Shown here: piece after piece, positions 45,565 to 53,181 of the stretch
Numbering within the stretch: position 1 is the stretch's first letter
Layout: each line of letters begins with the position of its first letter
Assembly: GCF_018129085.1 (NCBI RefSeq)
Contig: NZ_JAAGBB010000042.1
Span: 1 to 53,181, forward strand
Source of the DNA: Plastoroseomonas hellenica
Lineage (GTDB): Bacteria > Pseudomonadota > Alphaproteobacteria > Acetobacterales > Acetobacteraceae
Direction of reading: 5' to 3'
Length of the DNA: 53,181 bases
Translations under genes and position numbers: made by a program
Notes under the pieces: generated by a model
What the model was told of the DNA's origin: nothing
What the model saw: the letters and a program-made list of their open reading frames with translations, nothing else
The model's database searches: none

Positions 45565-46467
45565 ATGAGCAGCTTCACCGGCGTCTTCCCCTACCTCGTC
45601 TCCCCCATCGCCCCCGATGGCCGCGTGCTGGAAGCCGAGCTGCGGCGGCTGGTCGATCACCTGATCGCCGCCGGCGTGCATGGGCTGACGCCGCTCGGCA
45701 GCACAGGGGAATTCGCCTATCTCGACTGGACGCAGCGCCGCCGCATCGTCGAGATCGTGGTGGAGCAGGCCGCGCGCCGGGTGCCCGTGGTCGCCGGCGT
45801 CGCCGCCACCACGACGGCCGAGGCGGTGCGCCAGGCGCAGGAATTCGCGTCGGTCGGCGCCGACGGCATCCTCGCGATCCTCGAAGCCTATTTCCCGGTG
45901 AGCGAGGCAGGCGTCATCGCCTATTTCACTGCGGTCGCCGACGCCACCGAGCTGCCGGTGGTGCTCTACACCAATCCGAACTTCCAGCGCTCCGACCTCT
46001 CGCTGCCGGCGATCGAGACGCTGTCGCGGCATCCGCGCATCGGGCTGATCAAGGATGCTTCCACCAACACCGGGCGGCTGCTCTCCATCCTCAACCGCAC
46101 CGAGGGGCGGATGCAGGTCTTCGCGGCGTCGGCGCATATCCCGGCGGCGGTGATGATGATCGGCGGCAAGGGCTGGATGGCCGGTCCCGCCTGCGCCATC
46201 CCCCGCGAGAGCGTGCGGCTCTACGAGCTCTGCCGCGCCGGGCAATGGGATGCGGCGATGACCTTGCAGCGCGCGCTCTGGCGGGTGAACGAGCTGTTCG
46301 CCGCGCATTCCCTCGCCGCCTGCATCAAGGGTGCGCTGCAGATCCAGGGGTTTGGCGTGGGCGATCCGTTGCCGCCGCAGGCGCCGCTCTCGCCCGAGGG
46401 GCGCCGCGCGGTGGAGGCGGCGCTGCGGCTTGCCGCCGAGGCGCTGGCCGCCGCGCCGGAAGCCTGA
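45565..46467 (+). CDS. DapA/NAL-family aldolase (2-oxo-sugar-acid type)
   Basis: A 300-residue class I aldolase with [13 protein letters not shown] (42-54), catalytic tyrosine Y135 (VVLYTNP) and Schiff-base lysine K163 ([10 protein letters not shown]). It is a full-length, regular member. Divergent transcription with the mandelate-racemase-family gene suggests the two act in one pathway: dehydratase produces a 2-oxo-3-deoxy acid, aldolase cleaves it. Six bases separate its stop from the convergent HD-domain gene stop. Confidence 0.9.
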   Translation: MSSFTGVFPYLVSPIAPDGRVLEAELRRLVDHLIAAGVHGLTPLGSTGEFAYLDWTQRRRIVEIVVEQAARRVPVVAGVAATTTAEAVRQAQEFASVGADGILAILEAYFPVSEAGVIAYFTAVADATELPVVLYTNPNFQRSDLSLPAIETLSRHPRIGLIKDASTNTGRLLSILNRTEGRMQVFAASAHIPAAVMMIGGKGWMAGPACAIPRESVRLYELCRAGQWDAAMTLQRALWRVNELFAAHSLAACIKGALQIQGFGVGDPLPPQAPLSPEGRRAVEAALRLAAEALAAAPEA

Positions 46468-46473
46468 CGCCGC

Positions 46474-47100
46474 TCACATCACCAGGGGACGGCGGTATTT
46501 GCTGCTGACCGTCTCCGGCCGGATCAGGCCGCCGGCCAGCGCCATGGTCCAGTAGCCGATATCGGCCAGGTGCACGATCGTGCATTCCAGGCTGCGGACC
46601 AGCAGCTCGCCTTCGCCGCTATGGGCGCCGGCGATATGCGCGACCGATTCCGGCAGCCCCGCGCTGAGGCAGAGATGCACGCCATAGGCCGGGTGGCGGA
46701 TCGAGGGCAGACCGTTGGCGCGCGGCGCCGCCTCCCACCGCCTCCGGTTCTCCGGGTCGAATTCCCAGGGCTTGCCGACATCGTGGCAAAGGCCGCCGGC
46801 CACCACGACGTCCTGATCGATCGCCATGTCCGGGTTCGAGGCCGCCATCTCCTGCGCCATGCGCATCGCCAAGCGGGTCACACCGCGGATATGGTCGGTC
46901 TGGTCGCCGCGGATCAGCGTCATCGAGCCCGGGTTGCCCGAAGGCGGGATCTCCCGAATGGAGCGGAAGGAACTGCGGGAGAGCGCCAGCACCCAGGCCT
47001 CGATCACCCCCTGCCGCAGCGCGGCATCGGCGATCGCCTCGACCTCGGGCAGCTCTTCCTTGATCCGCGTGCGCAGCGCGTCGTTCGGTTCGTGTGGCAT
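46474..47100 (-). CDS. HD-domain metal-dependent phosphohydrolase
   Basis: A 208-residue HD-superfamily protein. H70 (QTDHIRGVTRLA), the HD pair H106-D107 (GLCHDVGKPWEF), H142 (YGVHLCLSAG) and D180 (VHLADIGYW) are the metal ligands expected for the fold. HD proteins hydrolyse nucleotides or phosphate esters; the insert NPENRRRW-like stretch (DPENRRRWEAAP) does not identify the substrate. The ATG (MPHEPNDALRTR) is divergent from the second TTT receptor gene 71 bases away. Confidence 0.85.
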   Translation of the reverse strand: MPHEPNDALRTRIKEELPEVEAIADAALRQGVIEAWVLALSRSSFRSIREIPPSGNPGSMTLIRGDQTDHIRGVTRLAMRMAQEMAASNPDMAIDQDVVVAGGLCHDVGKPWEFDPENRRRWEAAPRANGLPSIRHPAYGVHLCLSAGLPESVAHIAGAHSGEGELLVRSLECTIVHLADIGYWTMALAGGLIRPETVSSKYRRPLVM

Positions 47101-47171
47101 CGTCTTCTCCCCGCTCTTTCCGACAAGCGATCGCACGCCTAGGCTCTTCGGCAAAGAGTGGGGGACGGCCA

Positions 47172-48152
47172 ATGCGTCGTGAGTTCCTGAAAAGCCTCGT
47201 TGTTGCGGGGGGCCTGACGCGGCTGTCGGCCCCTGCGCTGGCGCAGACCGGCGGCTATCCGTCGCGGTCGCTGCGCATGATCGTGCCCTTCGCGGCCGGC
47301 GGCGCCGCCGATGTGGTGGCGCGGCTGATGGCACGCGGCATGGGCGAGGCGCTCGGCCAGCCCGTGGTGGTGGAGAACCGCGGCGGTTCCGGCGGCGTGC
47401 TGGGGTCGGAGGTGGCGCTCGCGGCGCCGGCGGATGGCTACACCATCGTCTTCCACACCCTGTCCTCCGCCGTCCTGAACGCCGGCCTCTATCGCAACCT
47501 CTCCTTCGATGTGCGCCGCGCCTTCCTGCCGGTCTCCCTGGTCGGGCTGGTGCCCAATGTCGTGCTGGTGAACGCGAACTCCCCGGCGCGGACGCTGCAG
47601 GCGCTGATCGCGCTGCTGAAGGCCAATCCCGGCCGCCTCACCTATGCCTCCTCGGGCAACGGCACCATCACGCACCTCTCGGCACATCTGCTGCTGAGCC
47701 TGACCGGCACCCAGGCCCTGCACATCCCCTATCGCGGCTCCGGCCCGGCCTTGCAGGACGTGGCGGCCGGAACCACGGACATGATGGTCGACACCATGGC
47801 GGGGGTGCTCGGCCTGGTGCAGGGCGGCCAGCTCCGCGCGCTCGCGCTGACCACGCGCACCCGCAGCCCGGCCCTGCCCGATGTGCCGACCGCGGCCGAG
47901 GCCGGGCTGCCCGGCTACGAGACCTACAATTGGCACGCCATCTACGCGACCCAGAACACGCCCGCGCCGGTGGTGGCGCGGCTGGAGCAGGCGGCGCGGG
48001 ACGCAGTGCGGTCCCCCGCCATCCGCCAGCGGCTGGAACAGGTGGGCGTCGAGCCGGATGGCGGCAGCGCCGCCGAGCTCGAGCGCTTCTGGGATGCGCA
48101 GATGGCGCTCTGGATCCCGATCATCCGCGCCTCCGGCGCGACGGCAGACTAG
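47172..48152 (+). CDS. TTT-family (Bug/TctC) solute-binding protein
   Basis: A 326-residue periplasmic receptor. The N-terminus MRREFLKSLVVAGGLTRLSAPALAQ is a signal peptide with twin-arginine character. The ligand loop FAAGGAADVVARLMARG, VVVENRGGSGGVLG (about 77-90) and PYRGSGPALQDVAAG (about 190) are family landmarks. No TctA or TctB genes are near. Like the receptor at 121-1089 it probably binds a carboxylate or related metabolite; ligand unknown. Confidence 0.92.
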   Translation: MRREFLKSLVVAGGLTRLSAPALAQTGGYPSRSLRMIVPFAAGGAADVVARLMARGMGEALGQPVVVENRGGSGGVLGSEVALAAPADGYTIVFHTLSSAVLNAGLYRNLSFDVRRAFLPVSLVGLVPNVVLVNANSPARTLQALIALLKANPGRLTYASSGNGTITHLSAHLLLSLTGTQALHIPYRGSGPALQDVAAGTTDMMVDTMAGVLGLVQGGQLRALALTTRTRSPALPDVPTAAEAGLPGYETYNWHAIYATQNTPAPVVARLEQAARDAVRSPAIRQRLEQVGVEPDGGSAAELERFWDAQMALWIPIIRASGATAD

Positions 48153-48255
48153 AGCGTGATGAGTTGCGGCGGAATCGCCGAAAAGTCTGGATCACGCGAT
48201 CCAACAAAGGGCTGGAGCATGATGCGTGAGCGCTTGCGAGCGCATCATGCTCCAG
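48153..48255. repeat. REP-like palindromic element
   Basis: Downstream of the receptor gene are GCGGCGGAATCGCCG, an ATCACGCGATCC segment and a 15-bp inverted repeat CTGGAGCATGATGCG (48212) / CGCATCATGCTCCAG (48241). The GGCGGAATCGCC core matches the core near 17940. It looks like one copy of an interspersed palindromic family and can also end transcription. Confidence 0.5.
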
Positions 48256-48256
48256 A

Positions 48257-48287
48257 ACCGAGGCCCGCCCGACGGGCGGGCCTCGGT
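48257..48287. terminator. Strong bidirectional terminator
   Basis: A 14-bp perfect stem, ACCGAGGCCCGCCC / GGGCGGGCCTCGGT with loop GAC, between convergent genes ending at 48152 and 48293. Confidence 0.8.
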
Positions 48288-48292
48288 CGGGA

Positions 48293-49450
48293 TCACCGCT
48301 CCGCCGTGCGGATCGCGGCGGGGCCGCCGCCCACCGGGATACGCTGCCGGGTGTCGGTCAGGCGGGTGCCGTCGAAGCGGAAGACCGCCAGGTTTCGGTC
48401 CGCCATGTTCTGCACCACCACGGTGCGGCCGTCGCGCGAGAAGACCACGCCCTGCGCCCAGGCGCCGATCGGGGCCTGGGTGATGCGGCGGAGGCGGCCG
48501 CCCTCGATGCGCAGGATCACGAGCTGCGCGGTACCGAGCAGCGGGTGCCCCGGCGGGCGGGCCGAGCCGTTGTGGATGGTCACCGCGACATGCCGGTTGT
48601 CGGGGCTGACCTGGATGCCCTCCGGCGTCGGGCCAACGCTGATCGTATCCGCCGTCAGCAGCGGTTCGCGCCTGAGGTCGATGAGGCTGACAGTGTCCGC
48701 ATCGCCGGTGCCGCGGCCGATATTGGCGACCACGGCCCATTGCCCGTTCGGCGTGATTCCCATCCCATAGGGACGGACACCGACGGTGATGTCGCGATCC
48801 GTCTTGGTCACAGTCTCGCCGTCGATCGCGAGGACCGAGACGCGGCTGTCGGTGTCGCCATCCCGGGTGACGAGGGCGCGTCGGCCATCGGGCGTGAACT
48901 GCACATGCGACGGGCCGGAATTCGCTGGGCCGATGGTCACGGTCGAGACCGGGGCGAGCTGGCCGTCCCGGAACCGGAAGACGCTGACCGACCCGGCATT
49001 GCGGTTGGCGACCAGAACCAGTGTGCCGGCGCGGTTGACGGAGACGCCGGAGGGTCCGGCACCGGCTTCCACCGTCTGCACCACGCGTGGTGGATTGGCG
49101 CGGATATCGATCAGCGAGACGCGATTGTCGGGGATGGTCTTTGTGGGATCGCCGGGATCGATCCGCTGCGCGGAAGTGACGATGGCGAAGCGCTCATCGG
49201 GCGTCACGGCGACGCCGGTCGGTGGGCCGACGACGGAATGCGGCACCTGCACCTCGCCCAGCGCGCGCGGGCGGGCGCCGCCGAGGTCGACGACGGTGAC
49301 GGTATCGGGCGGCGGATTGGCGACGACGGTGTTCACGCCGTTCACCAGGCGCTGCTTGTTGTCGTTGCCAGAAACCGCGATCTGCGCCGACGCCGCGCCA
49401 CAGCCGAGCGTCAGCGCCAGCGCGGCGCCGGTGAGGAGCCTAGCCTTCAT
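48293..49450 (-). CDS. Exported beta-propeller (YncE-like) repeat protein
   Basis: A 385-residue protein with signal peptide MKARLLTGAALALTLGCGAASA. Six to seven blades of the type TVTVVDLGGARP, GPPTGVAVTPDERFAIVTS, GPSGVSVNRAGTLVLVANRNAGSVSV, SGPSHVQFTPDGRRALVTRDG, RPYGMGITPNGQWAVVANIGRG and TPEGIQVSPDNRHVAVTIHN repeat every 40-50 residues. Such lactonase-like or YncE-like propellers bind or hydrolyse varied ligands; nothing specific can be said. GGGAGGG lies upstream of the ATG. Confidence 0.88.
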   Translation of the reverse strand: MKARLLTGAALALTLGCGAASAQIAVSGNDNKQRLVNGVNTVVANPPPDTVTVVDLGGARPRALGEVQVPHSVVGPPTGVAVTPDERFAIVTSAQRIDPGDPTKTIPDNRVSLIDIRANPPRVVQTVEAGAGPSGVSVNRAGTLVLVANRNAGSVSVFRFRDGQLAPVSTVTIGPANSGPSHVQFTPDGRRALVTRDGDTDSRVSVLAIDGETVTKTDRDITVGVRPYGMGITPNGQWAVVANIGRGTGDADTVSLIDLRREPLLTADTISVGPTPEGIQVSPDNRHVAVTIHNGSARPPGHPLLGTAQLVILRIEGGRLRRITQAPIGAWAQGVVFSRDGRTVVVQNMADRNLAVFRFDGTRLTDTRQRIPVGGGPAAIRTAER

Positions 49451-49529
49451 CTGTGTTCCCTCCCGAGGGTCTTGCGTGCCCTCGGCGCTCACTCTGGGCG
49501 CCCAGGCCGCGGGCGCGCAAGCACGGGTC

Positions 49530-49913
49530 CTATCCGCGGCCGCACCACCCCCGGCGCGGCGTGTGGCCATCATAGGATCGCGCCAGCCCGGCCCGGATCA
49601 GCAGTTGCGCCACATCCCGGCCCTGGCGATCCCGCACCACCGCGAGGCGCCGTCGGTAGCGATCCCGCCCATGCGATTCCAAGCGCACGCCGCCGGCGAC
49701 GATCTGGCGCAACCGCTCGGTCGCGGCGCGCGCCAGCCGTATCTCCCGCGGGCATCGCCCATGGATCTCCGGCGCATCGAGGCCGATCACCCGCACCCGC
49801 TGTCCGCCGCAGCGCAGCGTATCGCCATCGACGGCGCGGCAACGGGATTGCGCCGCCGCGGGCGTGGCGAGGAGCAGGACGGCGATCAGCGGGAGAATCA
49901 GGCGCAGGACCAT
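49530..49913 (-). CDS. Secreted thermonuclease (SNase)-like protein
   Basis: A 127-residue small nuclease-like protein. The signal peptide (MVLRLILPLIAVLLLATPAAAQ) precedes VDGDTLRCGGQRVRVIGLDAPE (28-49): DGDT metal region, R41, D46 and E49, as in staphylococcal nuclease. A later RDRYRRRLAVV supplies the second arginine. Length is close to the minimum for the fold. The C-terminus is basic (DGHTPRRGWCGRG). An ATG eleven codons earlier is less likely as it would precede the signal peptide. Confidence 0.82.
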   Translation of the reverse strand: MVLRLILPLIAVLLLATPAAAQSRCRAVDGDTLRCGGQRVRVIGLDAPEIHGRCPREIRLARAATERLRQIVAGGVRLESHGRDRYRRRLAVVRDRQGRDVAQLLIRAGLARSYDGHTPRRGWCGRG

Positions 49914-49994
49914 GCGAGCGCTATCGCCGCCGGCGCGACGCGGCACAAATCACGTCCCGCGTGATCCCCGCGCCGCCCGCTGCGCATCCGCCCC

Positions 49995-50023
49995 TTGCGG
50001 GCTCCCCGGCGACTGCCTAGCTT
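49995..50023 (+). promoter_or_regulatory. Probable promoter of trpL-trpE(G)
   Basis: TTGCGG at 49995-50000 and TAGCTT at 50018-50023 with exactly 17 bases between. The expected start site is about 50030, the A of the trpL ATG, so the leader peptide may be translated from a leaderless message, as described for Sinorhizobium. Confidence 0.55.
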
Positions 50024-50029
50024 GGCGGC

Positions 50030-50077
50030 ATGACGACGCACATCCGATCCGCGAATTGGTGGTGGCCCCTTTCATAA
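50030..50077 (+). CDS. trpL: Tryptophan leader peptide TrpL
   Basis: A 15-residue ORF, MTTHIRSANWWWPLS, with three consecutive tryptophan codons (TGG at 50057-50065) followed by TAA. There is no clear ribosome site, which fits a leaderless start at the ATG. Stalling at the Trp codons when charged tRNA-Trp is scarce would control the hairpins that follow. Position, codon content and the flanking structures leave little doubt. Confidence 0.93.
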   Translation: MTTHIRSANWWWPLS

Positions 50078-50143
50078 GGCGGCCCGCGTCATCCTGTTTC
50101 CCCATGGCCGCCTTGGAGTTCCGGGCGGCCATTATCATGTTCT
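50076..50143 (+). promoter_or_regulatory. trp attenuator (antiterminator and terminator hairpins)
   Basis: Segment 2 AAGGCGGCC (50076-50084) pairs with segment 3 GGCCGCCTT (50106-50114); segment 3 as ATGGCCGCC (50104-50112) pairs instead with segment 4 GGCGGCCAT (50124-50132). The two 9-bp pairings exclude each other. Segment 1, containing GGCCCCTT near the last Trp codons, can pair with segment 2. The bases after the 3:4 stem (TATCATGTTCTG) are less T-rich than in classical attenuators. Confidence 0.88.
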
Positions 50144-50194
50144 GATGCGGCGACACCTCCCCGGACTCCCAGGCAGCGCAGCCCGGAGTGTCCG

Positions 50195-52360
50195 ATGCAG
50201 AGCGCTTCCCCGATCACGAGTTTCCAGACCCAGGGCGGGCTGACCGTCCGCCGGCAGGTCCTGGACCAGCCCCATGGCAACGCCCTCGAAGCGCTCGCCG
50301 GCAGGCTGGACCGGCAGCGCGGCGTGCTGCTCTCCTCCTCCTTCGAGTTTCCCGGCCGCTATATCCGCTGGGACCTCGGCTTCGCCGATCCGCCGCTCAT
50401 GATCTCGGCCGTCAAGCAGGGAATGACGCTGCGTGCGCTGAATGCGCGCGGGGAGCTGTTGCTGGACTTCATCACCCCCGCCCTGCGGCAGATGCCGGAG
50501 CTGGAGGCGCTGGAGATCAGCCCCGGCGCGGTGGCGGTCAGCATCCGCCCATCCGCCGAGCGCTTCGCCGAGGAGGAGCGCAGCCGCCAGCCTTCGGTCT
50601 TCTCCCTGCTGCGGCGGCTGCGGGATCTGTTCGGCGCCGCCCAGGACCCGCATCTCGGGCTCTATGGGGCTTTCGGCTATGATCTGGTGTTCCAGTTCGA
50701 GCCGATGCCGCTGCGCCTGCCACGGGCGGCGGACCAGCGCGACCTGGTGCTCTATCTGCCGGATGAGGTGCTGGTGGTGGACCACATGCGCGGCACCACC
50801 ACGCTGCACCGCTATGATTTCGAGGTGGCGGGGCGATCCACCGACGCCCTGCCGCGCGAGACGCCGCCCGATCCCTACCGATCCGGCCGGAACGCCGCAC
50901 CGGCCGAGAGCGACTACGCCGCCGGCGAGTACGCCGCGATGGTGCAGCGTGCCCGCCGCGCCTTCGCGCGCGGCGATCTCTATGAGGTCGTGCTCGGCCA
51001 GACCTTCGCCAGCACCTGCGCGGATGCGCCGAGCGCCGTCTTCGAGCGACTGCGGCGGGTCAATCCTTCACCCTATGGCGCGCTGATGAACCTCGGAGAC
51101 GGCGAGTTCCTGATCGCGGCCTCGCCGGAGATGTTCGTCCGCGTCGAAGGCCGGCGCATCGAGACCTGCCCGATCGCCGGCACCATCCGGCGCGGCGCCG
51201 ACGCGCTGGAGGATGCGGAGAACATCCGCAGCCTGCTCAACTCCGCGAAGGAGGAGAGCGAGCTGACGATGTGCACCGATGTGGACCGCAACGACAAATC
51301 CCGCGTCTGCGTGCCCGGCAGCGTGCGGATCATCGGCCGGCGACAGATCGAGATGTATTCGCGCCTGATCCACACCGTGGACCATGTCGAAGGCATCCTG
51401 CTGCCGGAGCGGGATGCGCTAGACGGCTTCCTCTCCCATGCCTGGGCGGTGACGGTGACCGGCGCCCCCAAGAGCTGGGCGATCCGGCATATCGAAGCGG
51501 AAGAGCGTTCCGCCCGCCGCTGGTATGGCGGCGCCATCGGCCGCATCGGCTTCGATGGCAACATGAACACCGGCCTGACCCTGCGCACCATCCGGCTGAA
51601 GGAAGGCATCGCGGAGGTGCGCGCCGGCGCCACCCTGCTGCACGACAGCGACCCGGAGGCGGAGGAGGCGGAGTGCCGCCTGAAGGCCAGCGCGATGTTC
51701 ACCGCCATCCGCGGCGCGCCGCCGCCCGCCACCCTGCCGCTGCCTGCGGCACCGGCAGGGTGCGGCGCGCAGGCGCAGGTGCTGCTGGTCGATCATGAGG
51801 ACAGCTTCACCCACACGCTGGCAGGCTATCTGCGGGCGGTCGGCGCCACGGTGCGGACGCTGCGGCCGGCGCTGGCGCGGGCGGAGCTCCGCGAAGGCCA
51901 GGCGCCGCATCTCGTGCTGCTGTCGCCCGGCCCCGGCAGGCCGGCGGACTTCGCCATGTCGGAGACGCTGGACCTTGTCCTGCGCCGCGACCTGCCGACC
52001 TTCGGCGTCTGCCTGGGGCTGCAGGGCATCATAGAGCATTTCGGCGGCGCGCTCGACGTGCTGGCGGAGCCGATGCACGGCAAGCCATCGCTGGTGCGCA
52101 ACCTCGGCGGACGGTTGCTTGCGGAGCTGCCGGAGCGCTTCACCGTCGGGCGCTACCACTCCCTGCACGCCCGTCGCGTGGCCCTGCCGCCGGCGCTACG
52201 GGCGACTGCGGAGACCGAGGACGGCGTCATCATGGCGATCGAACATCGCGAGCGACCGATCGCGGCGGTGCAGTTCCATCCGGAATCGCTGCTGACCGAC
52301 CCGGCGCGCATCGGCATGCCGCTGCTGGCTGGCCTGCTGCGGCCGCGGGCCGCGGGCTGA
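50195..52360 (+). CDS. trpE(G): Anthranilate synthase, fused TrpE-TrpG
   Basis: A 721-residue fusion making anthranilate from chorismate and glutamine, the first step of tryptophan synthesis. The TrpE half (1-515) has the inhibitor-site LLSSSFEFPGRY segment, LYEVVLGQTF, SPYGALMNLGDGEFLIAASPEMFV, CPIAGTIRRG and the chorismate site AVTVTGAPKSWA with YGGAIGRIG. After a proline linker the glutaminase half starts near 528 (VLLVDHEDSFTHTL) with nucleophile C606 (FGVCLG), H695 and E697 (QFHPES). GGAG lies seven bases before the ATG. Expression is controlled by the attenuator and feedback inhibition by tryptophan is expected. Confidence 0.96.
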   Translation: MQSASPITSFQTQGGLTVRRQVLDQPHGNALEALAGRLDRQRGVLLSSSFEFPGRYIRWDLGFADPPLMISAVKQGMTLRALNARGELLLDFITPALRQMPELEALEISPGAVAVSIRPSAERFAEEERSRQPSVFSLLRRLRDLFGAAQDPHLGLYGAFGYDLVFQFEPMPLRLPRAADQRDLVLYLPDEVLVVDHMRGTTTLHRYDFEVAGRSTDALPRETPPDPYRSGRNAAPAESDYAAGEYAAMVQRARRAFARGDLYEVVLGQTFASTCADAPSAVFERLRRVNPSPYGALMNLGDGEFLIAASPEMFVRVEGRRIETCPIAGTIRRGADALEDAENIRSLLNSAKEESELTMCTDVDRNDKSRVCVPGSVRIIGRRQIEMYSRLIHTVDHVEGILLPERDALDGFLSHAWAVTVTGAPKSWAIRHIEAEERSARRWYGGAIGRIGFDGNMNTGLTLRTIRLKEGIAEVRAGATLLHDSDPEAEEAECRLKASAMFTAIRGAPPPATLPLPAAPAGCGAQAQVLLVDHEDSFTHTLAGYLRAVGATVRTLRPALARAELREGQAPHLVLLSPGPGRPADFAMSETLDLVLRRDLPTFGVCLGLQGIIEHFGGALDVLAEPMHGKPSLVRNLGGRLLAELPERFTVGRYHSLHARRVALPPALRATAETEDGVIMAIEHRERPIAAVQFHPESLLTDPARIGMPLLAGLLRPRAAG

Positions 52361-52370
52361 GCAAGGAGGT

Positions 52371-52394
52371 GGGCGGGCCCGGCGGGGCCCGCCC
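52371..52394. terminator. Bidirectional terminator
   Basis: Perfect 10-bp stem GGGCGGGCCC / GGGCCCGCCC with a four-base loop between the convergent trpE(G) and the repetitive gene. Confidence 0.75.
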
Positions 52395-52401
52395 TGGTGC
52401 G

Positions 52402-53181
52402 TCAGCGGAGCAGGCCGCCGACGACGCCGTTCACGGTGTTCACCACGGGGGTGACCAGGCCGCCCACCGGCTGCGGCAGCGCCGCGGCGACGCCCGACAG
52501 CGTGCCGGTGACCGCGGTGCCAAGCGCCGCGGTGCCGGGCACGCCGCCCGGCGCAGTGCCGCCGCCGCCGAGCAATCCGCCGACCACCGGCAGGCCGCCC
52601 AGTACTGGCGCCAGCGTGCCCACCACCGGCAGCGAGCCGAGCGGCGGCGTGCCGCCCGGCGCGGTGCCACCGCCGCCGAGCAATCCGCCGACCAGCGGCA
52701 GTGAGCCGAGCGGCGGCGTACCGCCGCTGCCGCTGCCGCCGAGCAGCGGACCGACCACTGGCAGGCCGCCCAGCAGCGGCCCGACCACCGGCAAGCCGCC
52801 GGTGCCCCCGCCGCCCACGATCGGCAGGTTGCTGACCAGTGGCAGGCTGCCGAGCAGGGTGCCGTTGCCGACCGTCGGCAGGAGATTGGCGTTGACCACG
52901 CCGCCCTGGGCCTGGATGGCCTGCGGCGACAGCAGGGCAGCCGCCACCAGGGTCGGCTGGGTGCCGTTCGCGCCGCTGCCGAGCAGCGGCTGGCCGCCCA
53001 CTGTCACGCGGGCCAGCGGATCGAGGATGCCGGCGAGCGTGCCGCCATTTGGCGGCGTGCCGGGCCCGACGCCGCCGAGCCCGTTGACCAGGCCCTGCAC
53101 CGCGGCCTGCACGCCACCGAGCGGGTCGGAAGCGACCGAGGCCACTGGCGGCGCAGCCGCGCCGGCGGGACCGGCCGGGCC
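52402..53181 (-). CDS. Gly/Pro/Val-rich repetitive protein, 5' end outside the window
   Basis: The frame stays open to the window edge, so at least 259 residues are encoded and the start lies beyond 53181; a GTG at 53145 is only one possible internal start. Units such as LPVVGPLLGG, LPVVGGLLGGGG and GTPPLGSLPLVGG repeat through the middle; the N-terminal visible part has AAAPPVASVASDPLGG. Composition (Gly, Leu, Val, Pro; hardly any charge) resembles collagen-like or elastin-like surface proteins. No catalytic motif and no known family is recognised. Probably exported or structural. Confidence 0.7.
   Translation of the reverse strand, partial: GPAGPAGAAAPPVASVASDPLGGVQAAVQGLVNGLGGVGPGTPPNGGTLAGILDPLARVTVGGQPLLGSGANGTQPTLVAAALLSPQAIQAQGGVVNANLLPTVGNGTLLGSLPLVSNLPIVGGGGTGGLPVVGPLLGGLPVVGPLLGGSGSGGTPPLGSLPLVGGLLGGGGTAPGGTPPLGSLPVVGTLAPVLGGLPVVGGLLGGGGTAPGGVPGTAALGTAVTGTLSGVAAALPQPVGGLVTPVVNTVNGVVGGLLR
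52540..52820. repeat. Tandem repeat inside the Gly-rich gene
   Basis: A near-identical block recurs with a period of 108 bases (36 residues), for example GCGCAGTGCC at 52551 and GCGCGGTGCC at 52659, each followed by the same GCCGCC-rich stretch. A shorter duplicated unit (about 30 bases, LPVVGPLLGG) lies at about 52740-52800. Confidence 0.75.

Overview
The window is high-GC DNA (about 70% by eye) from an alphaproteobacterium. It most resembles an Acetobacteraceae/Rhodospirillales soil or water heterotroph such as a Roseomonas relative. Grounds are the fused trpE(G) gene behind a trpL attenuator, orphan tripartite-tricarboxylate-transporter (TTT) receptor lipid/periplasmic proteins, the density of acyl-CoA enzymes, a DUF6489 gene and frequent GTG starts. 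The genus is an inference. About 50 protein genes and one tRNA are present. There is no CRISPR array, insertion sequence, rRNA or intact prophage.

Layout. 121-7207 (minus): a fatty or aromatic acid operon of a bifunctional enoyl-CoA hydratase/3-hydroxyacyl-CoA dehydrogenase, an acyl-CoA ligase, two side-by-side acyl-CoA dehydrogenases and a TTT receptor. 7344-11324 (plus): a tightly coupled four-gene cluster of SDR, APH-fold kinase, divergent enolase and 2-hydroxyacid dehydrogenase; this is the best candidate for an undescribed pathway. 11487-13180: an ABC-2 exporter. 13215-15483 (minus): an ACAD10/11-like acyl-CoA dehydrogenase with its partner kinase. 15565-17752: a tyrosine phosphatase, a PhzF protein and an Lrp/AsnC regulator. 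17990-19255: dadA. 19330-19938: a papain-like protease. 20068-25300: an RND efflux pump with two lipoprotein adaptors. 25317-27431 (minus): DUF6489, DapA-family and 3-hydroxyacyl-CoA dehydrogenase genes.

27539-30015: two flavoproteins, the second PobA-like. 30025-31746: a DUF4139 protein. 31883-31958: tRNA-Glu(TTC). 32207-34260: an SH3 lipoprotein and a protein with a phage head-morphogenesis-like Cys/His cluster plus a C-terminal membrane anchor. 34291-38531: hydroxyacid dehydrogenase, TauE/SafE permease, a small secreted protein, an alpha/beta hydrolase and an N-formylglutamate amidohydrolase. 38683-41714 (minus): LLM monooxygenase, ring-cleaving dioxygenase and carboxylesterase. 41936-43030: TonB. 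43123-46467: class V aminotransferase, a mandelate-racemase-family dehydratase and a divergent DapA-family aldolase. 46474-50000: HD protein, second TTT receptor, beta-propeller protein and nuclease. 50030-52360: trpL and trpE(G). 52402-53181: a repetitive Gly-rich protein cut by the window edge.

The common theme is uptake and catabolism of organic acids (CoA-linked oxidation, hydroxyacid dehydrogenases, sugar-acid dehydratase/aldolase, aromatic oxygenases), with tryptophan synthesis and efflux genes interspersed. Strong GC-rich hairpins separate several convergent gene pairs.
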